Below, one piece after another: positions 18,843 to 27,688 of a DNA stretch of 64,000 bases (the first letter of the stretch is position 1; the number at the start of each line of letters is the position of its first letter). The translations under genes were made by a program, and so were the position numbers. A model generated the notes under the pieces. It was not told the DNA's origin. It worked only from the letters and a program-made list of their open reading frames with translations, and searched no databases. Source of the stretch: Acinetobacter pullicarnis (lineage in GTDB: Bacteria; Pseudomonadota; Gammaproteobacteria; Pseudomonadales; Moraxellaceae); contig NZ_VCMZ01000001.1 in the NCBI RefSeq assembly GCF_006352475.1, positions 1,984,001-2,048,000 of the forward strand, in the 5' to 3' direction.

Positions 18843-20312
18843 ATGAAACAAAATGAATTTATCCAATTACTCAGTGAAAATTTTAAACTGATTCAGGAAA
18901 AAAAACTAAAAACAAAGTTGTATCTTGCGATTAAACAAAGCTTGGCTGATGTTGATTTGGTTCAAGAGTTTAAATGCCCATCGACGCGTTTCTTATCTGA
19001 AGCGCTTGGAATATCAAGAGATACAGTTGAAAAAACCTATGCTCAGCTTGAGCTAGAAGGCATATTTTATCGAATAAAAGGCAAGGGGAGTTTTGTTCAT
19101 ATACAGGCTAAAACCAGTACAGTGTTTAAAAAAAATGATACTGTTGAATATCTATTGCCAGCCAATGCTGAAAAATTAGAAGCCTTATTCTTTGATCAAA
19201 ATCTTAATTTTTTTGCCGATGGCATGCCAGAAATTCGAAATTTTCCTTTTAAAAAATGGTATGAAACTGAAAAATTTACTTTAAGTCAGCATGGCCTGAG
19301 TATTTTCTTGAAAGACAATGGCGCAGGTGACTTATTATTAAGACAGGAGATTGCTCAGTTTACCAATTTAAATCGCAATACACAGGTCACCGCAGAGCAA
19401 GTATTAATCGTTAATAGTACGCAGCAAGCCCTATATTTATGTGCGCAGGTTCTATTTAGCCCAGCGGATCGAATTATCATGGAAAATCCATATTATTCGA
19501 ATGCCTATCATTTATTTGATTTGGTGGGTTTAGACTTGCAGTGCATTAACTTAGATGCAGAAGGGCTTGATATTCAGCAGTGTCAGACCATGCAAGATGT
19601 GAAAGCCATTTATGTTACACCTGCCAATCAATATCCGAGTGGTATTGAGATGAGTTTGGCGCGGAAGAAAGAGATTATTCAATTCGCGGAAGAGCGCAAT
19701 AGCTATATTATTGAAGATGATTATGATGCATTGATGCTGAGTAAATATAAAAATACAGCTATTTTAGGGCTTGATCATTTTCAACGAACCATCTATTTAG
19801 GCTCATTTAGTAAATATATTTTGCCAAGCCTAAGAATGTCTTATTTGATTCTGCCCGAAGCCCTAATTGAGCCATTTAAGCGCTATCGTAATTATATTGA
19901 TGGCAGTGCACCATCGCAGTATTTTCAAATAATTTTGGCCAATTTCATGCAAAGAGGGCATTACGCAGAATATTTAGCACAGATGCAGCAGTTATATACA
20001 CAGCGCTATCAAACCTTTATACGATGCTTTGATTTATATTTATCAGATTATTGTTATCTCAAAGAGCACAATGCCAGTATGCAAATCGCCTGCTATTTTA
20101 AAGCGAATATACCCCAAGCCTTAGAAATGGCCTTGGTGCAAGCTGCAGAAATTCGCCAGATTGGGATTACTCGTTTAAGTCAGTTTTATGCGCATGACCT
20201 TGCCTATGGTTTTGTTTTAGGGTTTAGCGCATTAAATCAAACTGAGATTAAAGCCTGTATGTTGCAATTACGACAACTCATCAAAAATGAGTTGTCGCGA
20301 CTCACGACTTAA
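18843..20312 (+). CDS. MocR-type GntR/aminotransferase transcriptional regulator
   Basis: About 489 residues: N-terminal GntR winged helix (STRFLSEALGISRDTVEKTYAQLELEGIFYRIKGKGSFV, residues about 40-85) joined to a fold-type I PLP aminotransferase-like domain. The PLP region is preserved: IIEDDYDALM carries the aspartate, and SFSKYILPSLRMSYLI carries the lysine that forms the Schiff base. MocR proteins usually sense pyridoxal phosphate or an amino compound and control a neighbouring gene. No divergent partner lies next to it, so its target is unclear. ATG at 18843 preferred over the TTG at 18831. Confidence 0.85.
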   Translation: MKQNEFIQLLSENFKLIQEKKLKTKLYLAIKQSLADVDLVQEFKCPSTRFLSEALGISRDTVEKTYAQLELEGIFYRIKGKGSFVHIQAKTSTVFKKNDTVEYLLPANAEKLEALFFDQNLNFFADGMPEIRNFPFKKWYETEKFTLSQHGLSIFLKDNGAGDLLLRQEIAQFTNLNRNTQVTAEQVLIVNSTQQALYLCAQVLFSPADRIIMENPYYSNAYHLFDLVGLDLQCINLDAEGLDIQQCQTMQDVKAIYVTPANQYPSGIEMSLARKKEIIQFAEERNSYIIEDDYDALMLSKYKNTAILGLDHFQRTIYLGSFSKYILPSLRMSYLILPEALIEPFKRYRNYIDGSAPSQYFQIILANFMQRGHYAEYLAQMQQLYTQRYQTFIRCFDLYLSDYCYLKEHNASMQIACYFKANIPQALEMALVQAAEIRQIGITRLSQFYAHDLAYGFVLGFSALNQTEIKACMLQLRQLIKNELSRLTT

Positions 20313-20326
20313 ATTTAAAGCATAAA

Positions 20327-20974
20327 TTATAGTGTGCCTGTTTTAGTTTCTTCGCTTTCAACCATAGACTCCGAATCTTGTGAATCACTTTCTATGGCTT
20401 CTACATCTAATCCTGTTTGATTTTGCAGGGCCTCTAGAAAAGAAGCTTGGCTATTATTTTGCAAACTTGCAGCGACTGTGAATAAAGCAACATAGCTCAA
20501 CAGCATTGAGGCACAAAGAACAGCATAAACAATGCCTAAAACCCGTTCAGTCTGTTCCGTTGGGCGGACGGGTCCATAGTTATTTTCACCTGGCGTTCCT
20601 GGTGCAAAAATAAGATAGAGTGCAAAAATAAGATTAACGACGGGAATAAAGAATAAAAGGCACATCCATCCACTTTTATTAATATCGTGTAGACGACGGA
20701 TGGTAATAAGGACAGAGATCACGATGAAAATAATCACTATACCGACAAAAAGAATAATGGTTAAAAGACCTAAGCCTGTACTTAAAAATAAACTCGGATC
20801 AAGGCTAGAACCCAATGCTGCAAATAGACCAAAAGCAACTACGAACATCAATGCGCAGGAATAGATTAAGCTGCTAATCAACAGCCATGCGAGATAAGAG
20901 AGCCGACTAAATCGGCCATTGGCGGTGAATAATGTATTTTTAGGAATGGAGGAATTTTGATTTAAATTTGGCAT
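20327..20974 (-). CDS. DUF805 family membrane protein
   Basis: 215 residues. It starts with FTANGRFSRLSYLAWLL, the DUF805 opening (RxSRxxYWxF type), and has four to five transmembrane helices with the conserved RRLHDINKSGWMCLLFFIPVVNLI and APGTPGENNYGP. The C-terminal 40 residues are acidic and serine rich. Inner-membrane protein of unknown function. Convergent with the MocR gene, 15 bases between stops. Confidence 0.85.
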   Translation of the reverse strand: MPNLNQNSSIPKNTLFTANGRFSRLSYLAWLLISSLIYSCALMFVVAFGLFAALGSSLDPSLFLSTGLGLLTIILFVGIVIIFIVISVLITIRRLHDINKSGWMCLLFFIPVVNLIFALYLIFAPGTPGENNYGPVRPTEQTERVLGIVYAVLCASMLLSYVALFTVAASLQNNSQASFLEALQNQTGLDVEAIESDSQDSESMVESEETKTGTL

Positions 20975-21136
20975 CCAAAGTACTCACAATATTTAATTAG
21001 TTTTTTAAAAGTATGCTGTGCAAATTTAAATATGAGATGCGACAGCTTTAAGAGGCAGTCATATTTTATGCAATAAACAGGCGGTTGTGAGTTTTTTTCT
21101 TTGTTTTTGTCAAATAAATCCCGTTAACCAAATAGC

Positions 21137-22054
21137 CTAAGCAAATTGTTTTAAAATTTCGCTTCGCAAAAAAGCAAACCTTAAATTTTGACTTAAATCT
21201 TTAGACCAATATAGGCTCAGATTCATATCAGGAAAATCCAAAGGCGTTGGGTAAATATTAACCTGTAGCGGCACCTGTAAATGCACCAATATATTTTGTG
21301 GAATGGTTAAAATGGTTTGAGGTTGTTGTTTAATCATCTGTAGGGCAGTGGAATAATGCTGACAACGTAATAAAACCTGCCTTGAAAGCTGTTGTCGTTT
21401 TAGGTAAATATCTTCAATAAGTACACCAGTACGACGGGATGAAACGCCAATATGTGGCGAGTTTAAATAGGTTGTTGCATCCATGCTCGGCAGTTGGCTA
21501 CATACCATAAAATGATCATTCACCAGTGTTTTAGATTCAATTTTATCGCCAAAGTTTTGTTCTATATCAATAAAGAAATCAATTTGTTGCGTGAGAATAT
21601 CTGAAACAACCGTTTTACGATCGAGCTTAATACTAAAAAACTGCATCTTGGGATTTAATGCTTGAAAATGCTGTACCAACTGTGGAAAGACCATTGGTTC
21701 AACTTCATCATGCATTGCAATTTTTAGGCTCTGCAACAGACTAGGTTCAAATTGCTGGGATTGCTGTGAAATAGCCTGAATATTGGCGAGCGCTTGTTTA
21801 ATACTCGGATAAATTTGTTCCGAAAATGAGGTGGGCAGCATTTGATGGCCACTACGTAAAAATAGCTCATCATGTAAATGCTGTCTTAGACGTTGTAAAG
21901 CGTGACTGGCCGCAGATTGGCTAATTGATAAAACATGTGCAGCTTTAGAAATACTCTTTTGTTCAAATACAGCAATAAAAAGCGGGTATAAATTAATATC
22001 GATACGATGAAATAAACTTAAGTCGAGTGAACCTTTATTATGAATATCATGCAT
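21137..22054 (-). CDS. LysR-family transcriptional regulator
   Basis: 305 residues. N-terminal winged helix about residues 20-80 (KSISKAAHVLSISQSAASHALQRLR) and a LysR effector domain. It is transcribed divergently from the acyl-CoA dehydrogenase operon with only 92 bp between start codons, the classic position for a LysR activator and its target. Its co-inducer is probably an intermediate of that pathway. Confidence 0.88.
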   Translation of the reverse strand: MHDIHNKGSLDLSLFHRIDINLYPLFIAVFEQKSISKAAHVLSISQSAASHALQRLRQHLHDELFLRSGHQMLPTSFSEQIYPSIKQALANIQAISQQSQQFEPSLLQSLKIAMHDEVEPMVFPQLVQHFQALNPKMQFFSIKLDRKTVVSDILTQQIDFFIDIEQNFGDKIESKTLVNDHFMVCSQLPSMDATTYLNSPHIGVSSRRTGVLIEDIYLKRQQLSRQVLLRCQHYSTALQMIKQQPQTILTIPQNILVHLQVPLQVNIYPTPLDFPDMNLSLYWSKDLSQNLRFAFLRSEILKQFA

Positions 22055-22146
22055 ACAAGTCTATTGAACAAAACCATTTAATTCATAGTAAGTTTTCAGT
22101 TATGGTGTTGTAAAGCGTAATCATAAATATATTAAGGATATCCCCC

Positions 22147-23397
22147 ATGTTTGAGTTATCTGCACGTGCACAAGATTTTATTCAGCGCTGTAAAGCATTT
22201 ATAGAAAAAGAGATTGAGCCCGTTGAAGCTGCATTTTGGGAAGAAGCACGCCATTTAAATCCAAATGGCGATTGGACCACTTGGCAATGGCCAGCACAAC
22301 TTGAAATCTTAAAACAAAAAGCGCAGGCCGCAGGCCTTTGGAATATGTTTTTACCTGATGCAGAATTGGGTGCAGGATTAACTGTACAAGAGTATGCACA
22401 TATTGCAGAGCTGTCTGGACGTAGTTTAATAGCACCAACAGTATTTAACTGTAATGCACCTGACAGTGGCAATATGGAAGTGCTTTGGCGTTATGGTTCA
22501 GAACAACAAAAACAACAATGGTTACAGCCATTATTAGCAGGCAAAATCCGTTCTGTTTTTTGTATGACAGAAACTGCGGTTGCTTCAAGTGACGCGACCA
22601 ATATGCAGGCCACAGCAATTATTGACGGTGATGAAATTATTCTAAATGGTCGTAAATGGTGGTCTTCAGGCTTAGGCGATCCTAATGCAAAAATCATTAT
22701 ATTCATGGCACATACGCCAGATCCAAGCAAAGATCGCCATCATCAACATTCGATGGTACTGGTACCTGTCGAGAGCAAAGGGGTGCGTATTGAACGAATG
22801 CTTCCTGTTTTTGGCGACTATGATGCGCCACACGGGCATGGTGAAGTGAGTTTTGAAAACGTCCGTGTTCCTATTGAAAACTTTATTGGCGGTGCTGGCC
22901 AAGGTTTTGAAATTGCACAAGGTCGCTTAGGACCTGGCCGCATTCATCACTGTATGCGTTGTGTCGGGGCAGCTGAAAAAGCTTTGGAATTGATGATTGA
23001 TCGCGGTATGCAGCGCCATGCTTTTGGTACTGAGATTCTAAAATTAGGTGGCAACTTAGAACGTGTTGCTGAAGCACGTGTTGCCATCGATCAAGCGCGA
23101 CTTTTAACCCTTTATGCGGCATATAAAATGGATCGCTTAGGCAATATGGCAGCATTAACTGAAATTTCAGCCATTAAAGTGGTTGCGCCAAGTATGTTAG
23201 AAAAAGTGGTCGATATGGCGATTCAAATTCATGGTGGTGCAGGACTGTCACACGACACAGCACTGACTGGCTTTTTTGCACAAGCACGTTCACTGCGTTT
23301 AGCCGATGGCCCAGACGAAGTTCATAAGGGAATGATTGCAAAACTTGAGTTAAGAAAACGTGGTTATGGATCTAAAACTAAAAAGACGTTAGATTGA
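22147..23397 (+). CDS. Acyl-CoA dehydrogenase family protein
   Basis: 416 residues, FAD-dependent. Conserved signatures: FCMTETAVASSDATN (FAD/substrate), GRKWWSSGLGDPNAKI, the RIHHCMRCVGAAEKALELM helix and the C-terminal IHGGAGLS and LADGPDEVH. It is nearest in style to the ACAD10/ACAD11/LvaC type rather than to short- or medium-chain beta-oxidation enzymes, and it is followed by an APH-like kinase, which are fused in human ACAD10/11. First gene of a four-gene operon (dehydrogenase, kinase, phosphatase, SDR), divergent from a LysR gene. Likely acts on a hydroxyacyl-CoA or branched acyl-CoA; exact substrate unknown. Confidence 0.88.
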   Translation: MFELSARAQDFIQRCKAFIEKEIEPVEAAFWEEARHLNPNGDWTTWQWPAQLEILKQKAQAAGLWNMFLPDAELGAGLTVQEYAHIAELSGRSLIAPTVFNCNAPDSGNMEVLWRYGSEQQKQQWLQPLLAGKIRSVFCMTETAVASSDATNMQATAIIDGDEIILNGRKWWSSGLGDPNAKIIIFMAHTPDPSKDRHHQHSMVLVPVESKGVRIERMLPVFGDYDAPHGHGEVSFENVRVPIENFIGGAGQGFEIAQGRLGPGRIHHCMRCVGAAEKALELMIDRGMQRHAFGTEILKLGGNLERVAEARVAIDQARLLTLYAAYKMDRLGNMAALTEISAIKVVAPSMLEKVVDMAIQIHGGAGLSHDTALTGFFAQARSLRLADGPDEVHKGMIAKLELRKRGYGSKTKKTLD

Positions 23398-23443
23398 AAT
23401 CTACATACTTAATAAAAATCAAACCCTTTAGAGGACAAAATGA

Positions 23444-24565
23444 ATGTCAGTGATTGATGTCGGTGGACAAGTACGAGAAGGCGAAGCGCTTGATATTGAA
23501 GCCGTTGAACGATGGTTACGTGCGCAAGGCATGGTGCTAGATGGTACTGCGGAGGTAACTCAATATTCTGGTGGTGCTTCGAATTGGACTTACCGTCTAA
23601 AATATAATAATCAAGACTTAATTTTACGTCGTCCACCGCATGGGACTAAGGCCAAGTCAGCACATGATATGGCACGTGAATATTCGGTGCAAAAGAATCT
23701 TGCACCGTTCTATCCTGCCTTACCTGAAATGTTGGCTTTGTGTCAGGACCAAGCGGTCATTGGCTGTGATTTTTATGTTATGAATCGCATTGAGGGGATT
23801 ATTCCACGTGCGAAACTCCCAGCAGAACTTAACTTGAGTGAAGCGCAAATTACGCAACTCTGTAGCAATGTTCTCGATCAACTGATTGCTTTACATCAGG
23901 TTCCATATCAAGGTACAGAACTTGAAAAACTTGGCAAGGGGGATGGCTATTGTCGACGTCAAGTCGAAGGCTGGGATCAACGTTATGAGAAAGCCAAAAC
24001 CATCAATGTGCCATCTTTTAAGTTTGTACGTCATTGGTTATTAGATAATATTCCAGAGGATTCAACAACCTGCGTTATTCATAATGATTGGCGCTTTGAT
24101 AATGTGATTTTAGATCCGAACAACCCAACTCAAGTCATTGGTGTTTTGGATTGGGAAATGGCCACTTTGGGTGACCCTCTGATGGACTTGGGTGCAGCTT
24201 TGGCTTATTGGGTTGAAGAGAGCGATGGTATGATTTTCAAATCAACACGGCGCCAACCGACCAATTTAAAAGGAATGTTTACCCGGCAGCAAGTGGTTGA
24301 TTACTATCTAGGAAAAACAGGCCTTGTGCCTGAGAACTGGATTTTCTATGAAGTTTTCGGCATCTTCCGTTTGGCAGTCATCGCACAGCAGATTTACTAT
24401 CGATATTTTCATAAGCAGACACAAAATCCAGCATTCAAAGATTTTTGGATTGTGATCCACGCCTTACATATTCGAGCGCTGAAATTAATCGGTAAACAAA
24501 AAATAGAAGCAAATCATTTGGTACAGAAGTATTTACCAAAACTTGAGGAACTTTTAAAAAAATGA
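23444..24565 (+). CDS. APH-family phosphotransferase (ACAD10/11 or LvaA type)
   Basis: 373 residues, aminoglycoside-phosphotransferase fold, but a metabolic kinase by context. Catalytic loop VIHNDWRFDNVILD (the HxDxxxxN motif) and VLDWEMATLGDPLMDLG (metal-binding aspartate) are intact; the N-terminal GGASNWTYRL is the nucleotide loop. ATG at 23444 with AGAGGA seven bases upstream. Kinases of this type phosphorylate the 4-hydroxyl of 4-hydroxyacyl-CoA so that the acyl-CoA dehydrogenase partner can process it. Stop overlaps the next start by four bases. Confidence 0.87.
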   Translation: MSVIDVGGQVREGEALDIEAVERWLRAQGMVLDGTAEVTQYSGGASNWTYRLKYNNQDLILRRPPHGTKAKSAHDMAREYSVQKNLAPFYPALPEMLALCQDQAVIGCDFYVMNRIEGIIPRAKLPAELNLSEAQITQLCSNVLDQLIALHQVPYQGTELEKLGKGDGYCRRQVEGWDQRYEKAKTINVPSFKFVRHWLLDNIPEDSTTCVIHNDWRFDNVILDPNNPTQVIGVLDWEMATLGDPLMDLGAALAYWVEESDGMIFKSTRRQPTNLKGMFTRQQVVDYYLGKTGLVPENWIFYEVFGIFRLAVIAQQIYYRYFHKQTQNPAFKDFWIVIHALHIRALKLIGKQKIEANHLVQKYLPKLEELLKK

Positions 24566-25260
24566 CCACGATTTATTTAATTCGCCACGGGCAAGCCTCA
24601 TTTGGTCAACAAAACTATGATCAACTGTCAAATAAAGGCGAACGACAGGCTCAAATTCTGGGCCAAGCGCTCAAACAGGTGAGCAATCAACCCACATATG
24701 CGATTGCGGGTTCACTACAGCGTCATCAACAGACCGCAAATATTGCACTGTCCGAATGTTTCCCTGATATTGCGCTTAAAACCAATGCGGGTTGGAATGA
24801 GTTTAATCATCAACAGGTGATTGCAAAATATGATCCGCGTTTTGAGCAAGCTGAAGCCATTAAACAAGAATTAGCACTCGCAGCTAATCCGAAGGCATAT
24901 ATGGCCGAAATCTTTCATGCGGCTGTATCTCGTTGGACGAGTGGAGAATATGATCATGACTATGACGAACCATGGCCGATGTTTAAACAACGCATTGATC
25001 AGGCATTACAGCAACTCTGTAAAGACTTAATTGAACAGAAAACCAAGCAGGCGCTGGTATTTACTTCTGGTGGTGTGATTTCAACGGTTTTAGGTCAATT
25101 ATTAGAATTAAGTTTGTATAAAACCTTTGAGCTGAATTGGGCAATTAACAATGCCAGTATCACCACATTGGGTTTATCTGAGCATCATTTAAAATTATTG
25201 AGTTTAAACGAACATTATTTTTTGAAAGCAGTAAATGCTGACTTAGTGACCTGGGTATAA
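24562..25260 (+). CDS. Histidine phosphatase family protein
   Basis: 232 residues. IYLIRHGQASF is the phosphoglycerate-mutase-like RHG motif with the phosphorylated histidine; ALVFTSGGVIS carries the region of the second catalytic histidine, but the usual SHG reads TSGG, so the second histidine may be elsewhere or absent. Translationally coupled to the kinase gene upstream (ATGA). In this operon it could remove phosphate from a phosphorylated acyl intermediate or recycle a dead-end product; this is inference. Confidence 0.82.
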   Translation: MTTIYLIRHGQASFGQQNYDQLSNKGERQAQILGQALKQVSNQPTYAIAGSLQRHQQTANIALSECFPDIALKTNAGWNEFNHQQVIAKYDPRFEQAEAIKQELALAANPKAYMAEIFHAAVSRWTSGEYDHDYDEPWPMFKQRIDQALQQLCKDLIEQKTKQALVFTSGGVISTVLGQLLELSLYKTFELNWAINNASITTLGLSEHHLKLLSLNEHYFLKAVNADLVTWV

Positions 25261-25273
25261 CAAGGACAACCTC

Positions 25274-26017
25274 ATGGCAAAAACAATTTTAATTACGGGT
25301 GCAAGTTCGGGTTTAGGTGCAGGCATGGCACGTGAATTTGCAGGAAAAGGCTATAACTTGGCATTATGCGCACGGCGTTTAGAACGTTTAGAAAGCTTAA
25401 AGCAAGAAATAGAAAGTAAATATGCAGTTAGAGTTGAGGTTAGAACCCTTGATGTGACCGACTATGATCAAGTCTTTGTGGTATTCAAAGCATTTCAGCA
25501 GGACTTTGGGCAAATCGATCGGATTATTGTGAATGCGGGTATTGGCAATGGTCGTCGTATTGGTAAAGGCAACTTCGCCATTAATCGTGAAACTGCCGAA
25601 ACCAATTTTATTTCTGCGTTGGCACAATGTGAAGCAGCAGTTGAAATTTTTCGTGCGCAAAATAGCGGGCATTTGGTGGTCATGTCATCAATGAGCGCAA
25701 TGCGTGGTTTACCCAAGCATTTGTCGACTTATGCAGCAAGTAAAGCTGCTGTGGCACATTTGGCAGAAGGCATACGTGCAGAGTTGATGAAAACACCAAT
25801 CAAAGTATCAACCATTTTCCCAGGCTATATCCGTACCGAACTGAATGAAGGGGCAAAGAAGCTACCTTTTGAAATCGATGAAAAAACAGGTGCACATTTA
25901 CTCGTGAAAGCGATTGAAAAGCAACCGGTCAAAGCCTATGTCCCACAATGGCCTTGGTTACCCCTTGGGCTGGCAATGAAAGTTTTACCTTTGAGTCTTG
26001 TGAATAAACTCGGTTAA
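25274..26017 (+). CDS. Short-chain dehydrogenase/reductase
   Basis: 247 residues, classical SDR. NAD(P)-binding ILITGASSGLGAGMA, NAGIGN, catalytic serine in VMSSMSAMRG and YAASKAAV with Tyr and Lys. CARR after the second strand suggests NADP. Last gene of the dehydrogenase/kinase/phosphatase operon, ending at a strong terminator; probably oxidises or reduces a keto/hydroxyacyl intermediate of the same pathway. Confidence 0.88.
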   Translation: MAKTILITGASSGLGAGMAREFAGKGYNLALCARRLERLESLKQEIESKYAVRVEVRTLDVTDYDQVFVVFKAFQQDFGQIDRIIVNAGIGNGRRIGKGNFAINRETAETNFISALAQCEAAVEIFRAQNSGHLVVMSSMSAMRGLPKHLSTYAASKAAVAHLAEGIRAELMKTPIKVSTIFPGYIRTELNEGAKKLPFEIDEKTGAHLLVKAIEKQPVKAYVPQWPWLPLGLAMKVLPLSLVNKLG

Positions 26018-26027
26018 GTTGCTCTGC

Positions 26028-26076
26028 AAAAGCGCCTCATCCCAAAGTGAGCAGCTTAGGATGAGGCGCTTTTATT
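26028..26076 (+). terminator. Strong rho-independent terminator
   Basis: Perfect 15-bp stem (AAAAGCGCCTCATCC / GGATGAGGCGCTTTT) with a 16-nt loop. It closes the SDR operon. Confidence 0.85.
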
Positions 26077-26171
26077 GGTTTAAAGCCAAACACATCTTGA
26101 CGCGCCTTTGAACTAAATGACACTATGCGGCACGATCATAGTCATCATGTCATAAGCTATTGAGGCGAATC

Positions 26172-26888
26172 ATGTTATTAAAGATATCCAGCTTGGTATT
26201 ACTGCCTGCTATTCTTATTCAAGGCTACCGGGTTAAAAAAAATACGCCCCGTTTAGCAGAGCCTGTCGGTGATCGCCAAGGGATACACGGGCAAGGGACA
26301 GCGTTATCGATATTAATTTTAGGCGATTCCGCCGCTGCGGGCGTTGGGGTTGCCCATCAAGATCAAGCTTTACTCGGTGCGTTGCTGGCGGAACTGGGTG
26401 ATCGCTTTAAAATTGAATATCACCTACATGCCAAAACAGGGCATACCACCAGTCGAATTTATAAAGAACTGCAGCAACTCGAAACTAAACACTATGATGT
26501 GGTCATTACCTCGGTTGGTGTGAATGACGTCACACAACTACGCGATCCCAAAGAGTGGATAGAACAACAACAAAGACTGTATACCGACATTGAGCAATAC
26601 CTCAGCCCCAATTTGGTGATTATCTCAGGTGTTCCACCCATGGAACAATTTCCAGCATTGCCAAATCCTTTGGCTTGGTTGTTTGGCCAATATGCCAAAA
26701 AGATGAATCAATTACTTGCGCGCTTTGTGCAAAGTCATTCACATTATCGACTTATTCAGTCAGATATAACTGAATATAAAAAGCTCAACTTAGAAATGGC
26801 CGAAGATGGTTTTCATCCCAGCCAAGCGATTTATCAACTTTGGGCGCAGAAAATTGCGAGCTGTATACAGCAGGAATTTAAGGGGTAA
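26172..26888 (+). CDS. SGNH/GDSL-family hydrolase
   Basis: About 238 residues from the ATG at 26172, with GAGGCG as ribosome site (a TTG at 26160 is also in frame). Short hydrophobic N-terminus (LLKISSLVLLPAILIQGY), a signal anchor. SGNH blocks are clear: LILGDSAAAGVGV (Ser), a glycine in block II, SVGVNDVTQL (Asn) and DGFHPS (Asp/His). Likely a periplasmic or envelope-bound lysophospholipase/esterase of the TesA type. Followed 49 bases later by the DNA glycosylase gene. Confidence 0.85.
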   Translation: MLLKISSLVLLPAILIQGYRVKKNTPRLAEPVGDRQGIHGQGTALSILILGDSAAAGVGVAHQDQALLGALLAELGDRFKIEYHLHAKTGHTTSRIYKELQQLETKHYDVVITSVGVNDVTQLRDPKEWIEQQQRLYTDIEQYLSPNLVIISGVPPMEQFPALPNPLAWLFGQYAKKMNQLLARFVQSHSHYRLIQSDITEYKKLNLEMAEDGFHPSQAIYQLWAQKIASCIQQEFKG

Positions 26889-26937
26889 ATACCTGCAAAT
26901 CAAAAATGCCTTAACGAGTCTGTAAACTGAGTTAAAT

Positions 26938-27588
26938 ATGTCAGAAGATAAAGCCATTCCTGAATTAAACATCGAAACGCATCCCTTAGCGCCTTTTTTG
27001 CCAACCAATGCCAAGTTGTTGATGCTAGGGAGTTTTCCACCACCCAAAAGCCGTTGGAAAATGGATTTTTATTATCCAAATTTTCAAAATGATATGTGGC
27101 GAATCTTTGGCATAATCTTTTTTGACAACAAAGATCACTTTATTGATCTAGGTCTGAAAACATTTAAAGAAGCCGAGATTCGTGCATTTTTAACTGAACG
27201 TGGAATTGCAATCTTTGACACGGCGTATCAGGTGATTCGTTTACAAGGCAATGCATCTGATAAGTTTCTACAAGTGCATACCCCAACAGATTTAAGCAAA
27301 CTGCTCGAGCAAATTCCCCAGTGTCATGCCGTGATGACAACCGGAGATAAAGCTACAGATACTTTGCTGTTGTCGATGCCTGAAGGTACTGAAAAACCAA
27401 GTATTGGGCAATCCAGTCATGCCTATTTCGCTGATCGAGAACTTCATGGGCAATCCAGTCATGCCTATTTCGCTGATCGAGAACTTCAGTTGTATCGGAT
27501 GCCATCTTCATCACGAGCCTATCCTTTGGCACTTGAGAAAAAGGCAGACGCCTATCGAGACTTTTTTAAAGAAATAGGCTTACTATAA
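26938..27588 (+). CDS. Uracil/hypoxanthine-DNA glycosylase family protein with internal duplication
   Basis: 216 residues, UDG superfamily (family 6, DNA-deoxyinosine glycosylase type). Motif A region MLGSFPPPKSRW then FYYPNFQNDMWRIFG, and the C-terminal DNA-contact loop MPSSSRAYPLALEKK. It should remove deaminated bases (hypoxanthine or uracil) from DNA. Between them a 14-residue block (GQSSHAYFADRELH) is repeated perfectly because of a 42-bp tandem duplication at 27405-27488; homologues should have one copy. The insert sits just before the active-site loop, so activity may be affected. Frame is kept and the rest looks intact. Confidence 0.78.
   Translation: MSEDKAIPELNIETHPLAPFLPTNAKLLMLGSFPPPKSRWKMDFYYPNFQNDMWRIFGIIFFDNKDHFIDLGLKTFKEAEIRAFLTERGIAIFDTAYQVIRLQGNASDKFLQVHTPTDLSKLLEQIPQCHAVMTTGDKATDTLLLSMPEGTEKPSIGQSSHAYFADRELHGQSSHAYFADRELQLYRMPSSSRAYPLALEKKADAYRDFFKEIGLL
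27405..27488 (+). repeat. Perfect 42-bp tandem duplication inside a gene
   Basis: Bases 27405-27446 and 27447-27488 are identical and adjacent. Length 42 is a multiple of three, so 14 residues are duplicated in frame in the DNA-glycosylase gene. The lack of any mismatch suggests a recent slippage event. Confidence 0.95.
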
Positions 27589-27594
27589 GTAAGC

Positions 27595-27618
27595 TTGGTG
27601 TTGGTGTTGGTGTTGGTT
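27595..27618 (+). repeat. Hexanucleotide microsatellite (TTGGTG)
   Basis: Three copies of TTGGTG followed by TTGGTT, starting 7 bases after the glycosylase stop codon. Non-coding; possibly unstable in copy number. Confidence 0.8.
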
Positions 27619-27688
27619 GCCCGACGCAGTGCAATTGATCTGGATCTAGATGATGCGCAGAAGTGCACAATAGGACTTAGTGCAGATT

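Noticed and set aside
27595..27618. CRISPR-like repeat array
   Set aside because: Only a 6-bp simple repeat of four units; no spacers and no cas genes anywhere in the window.
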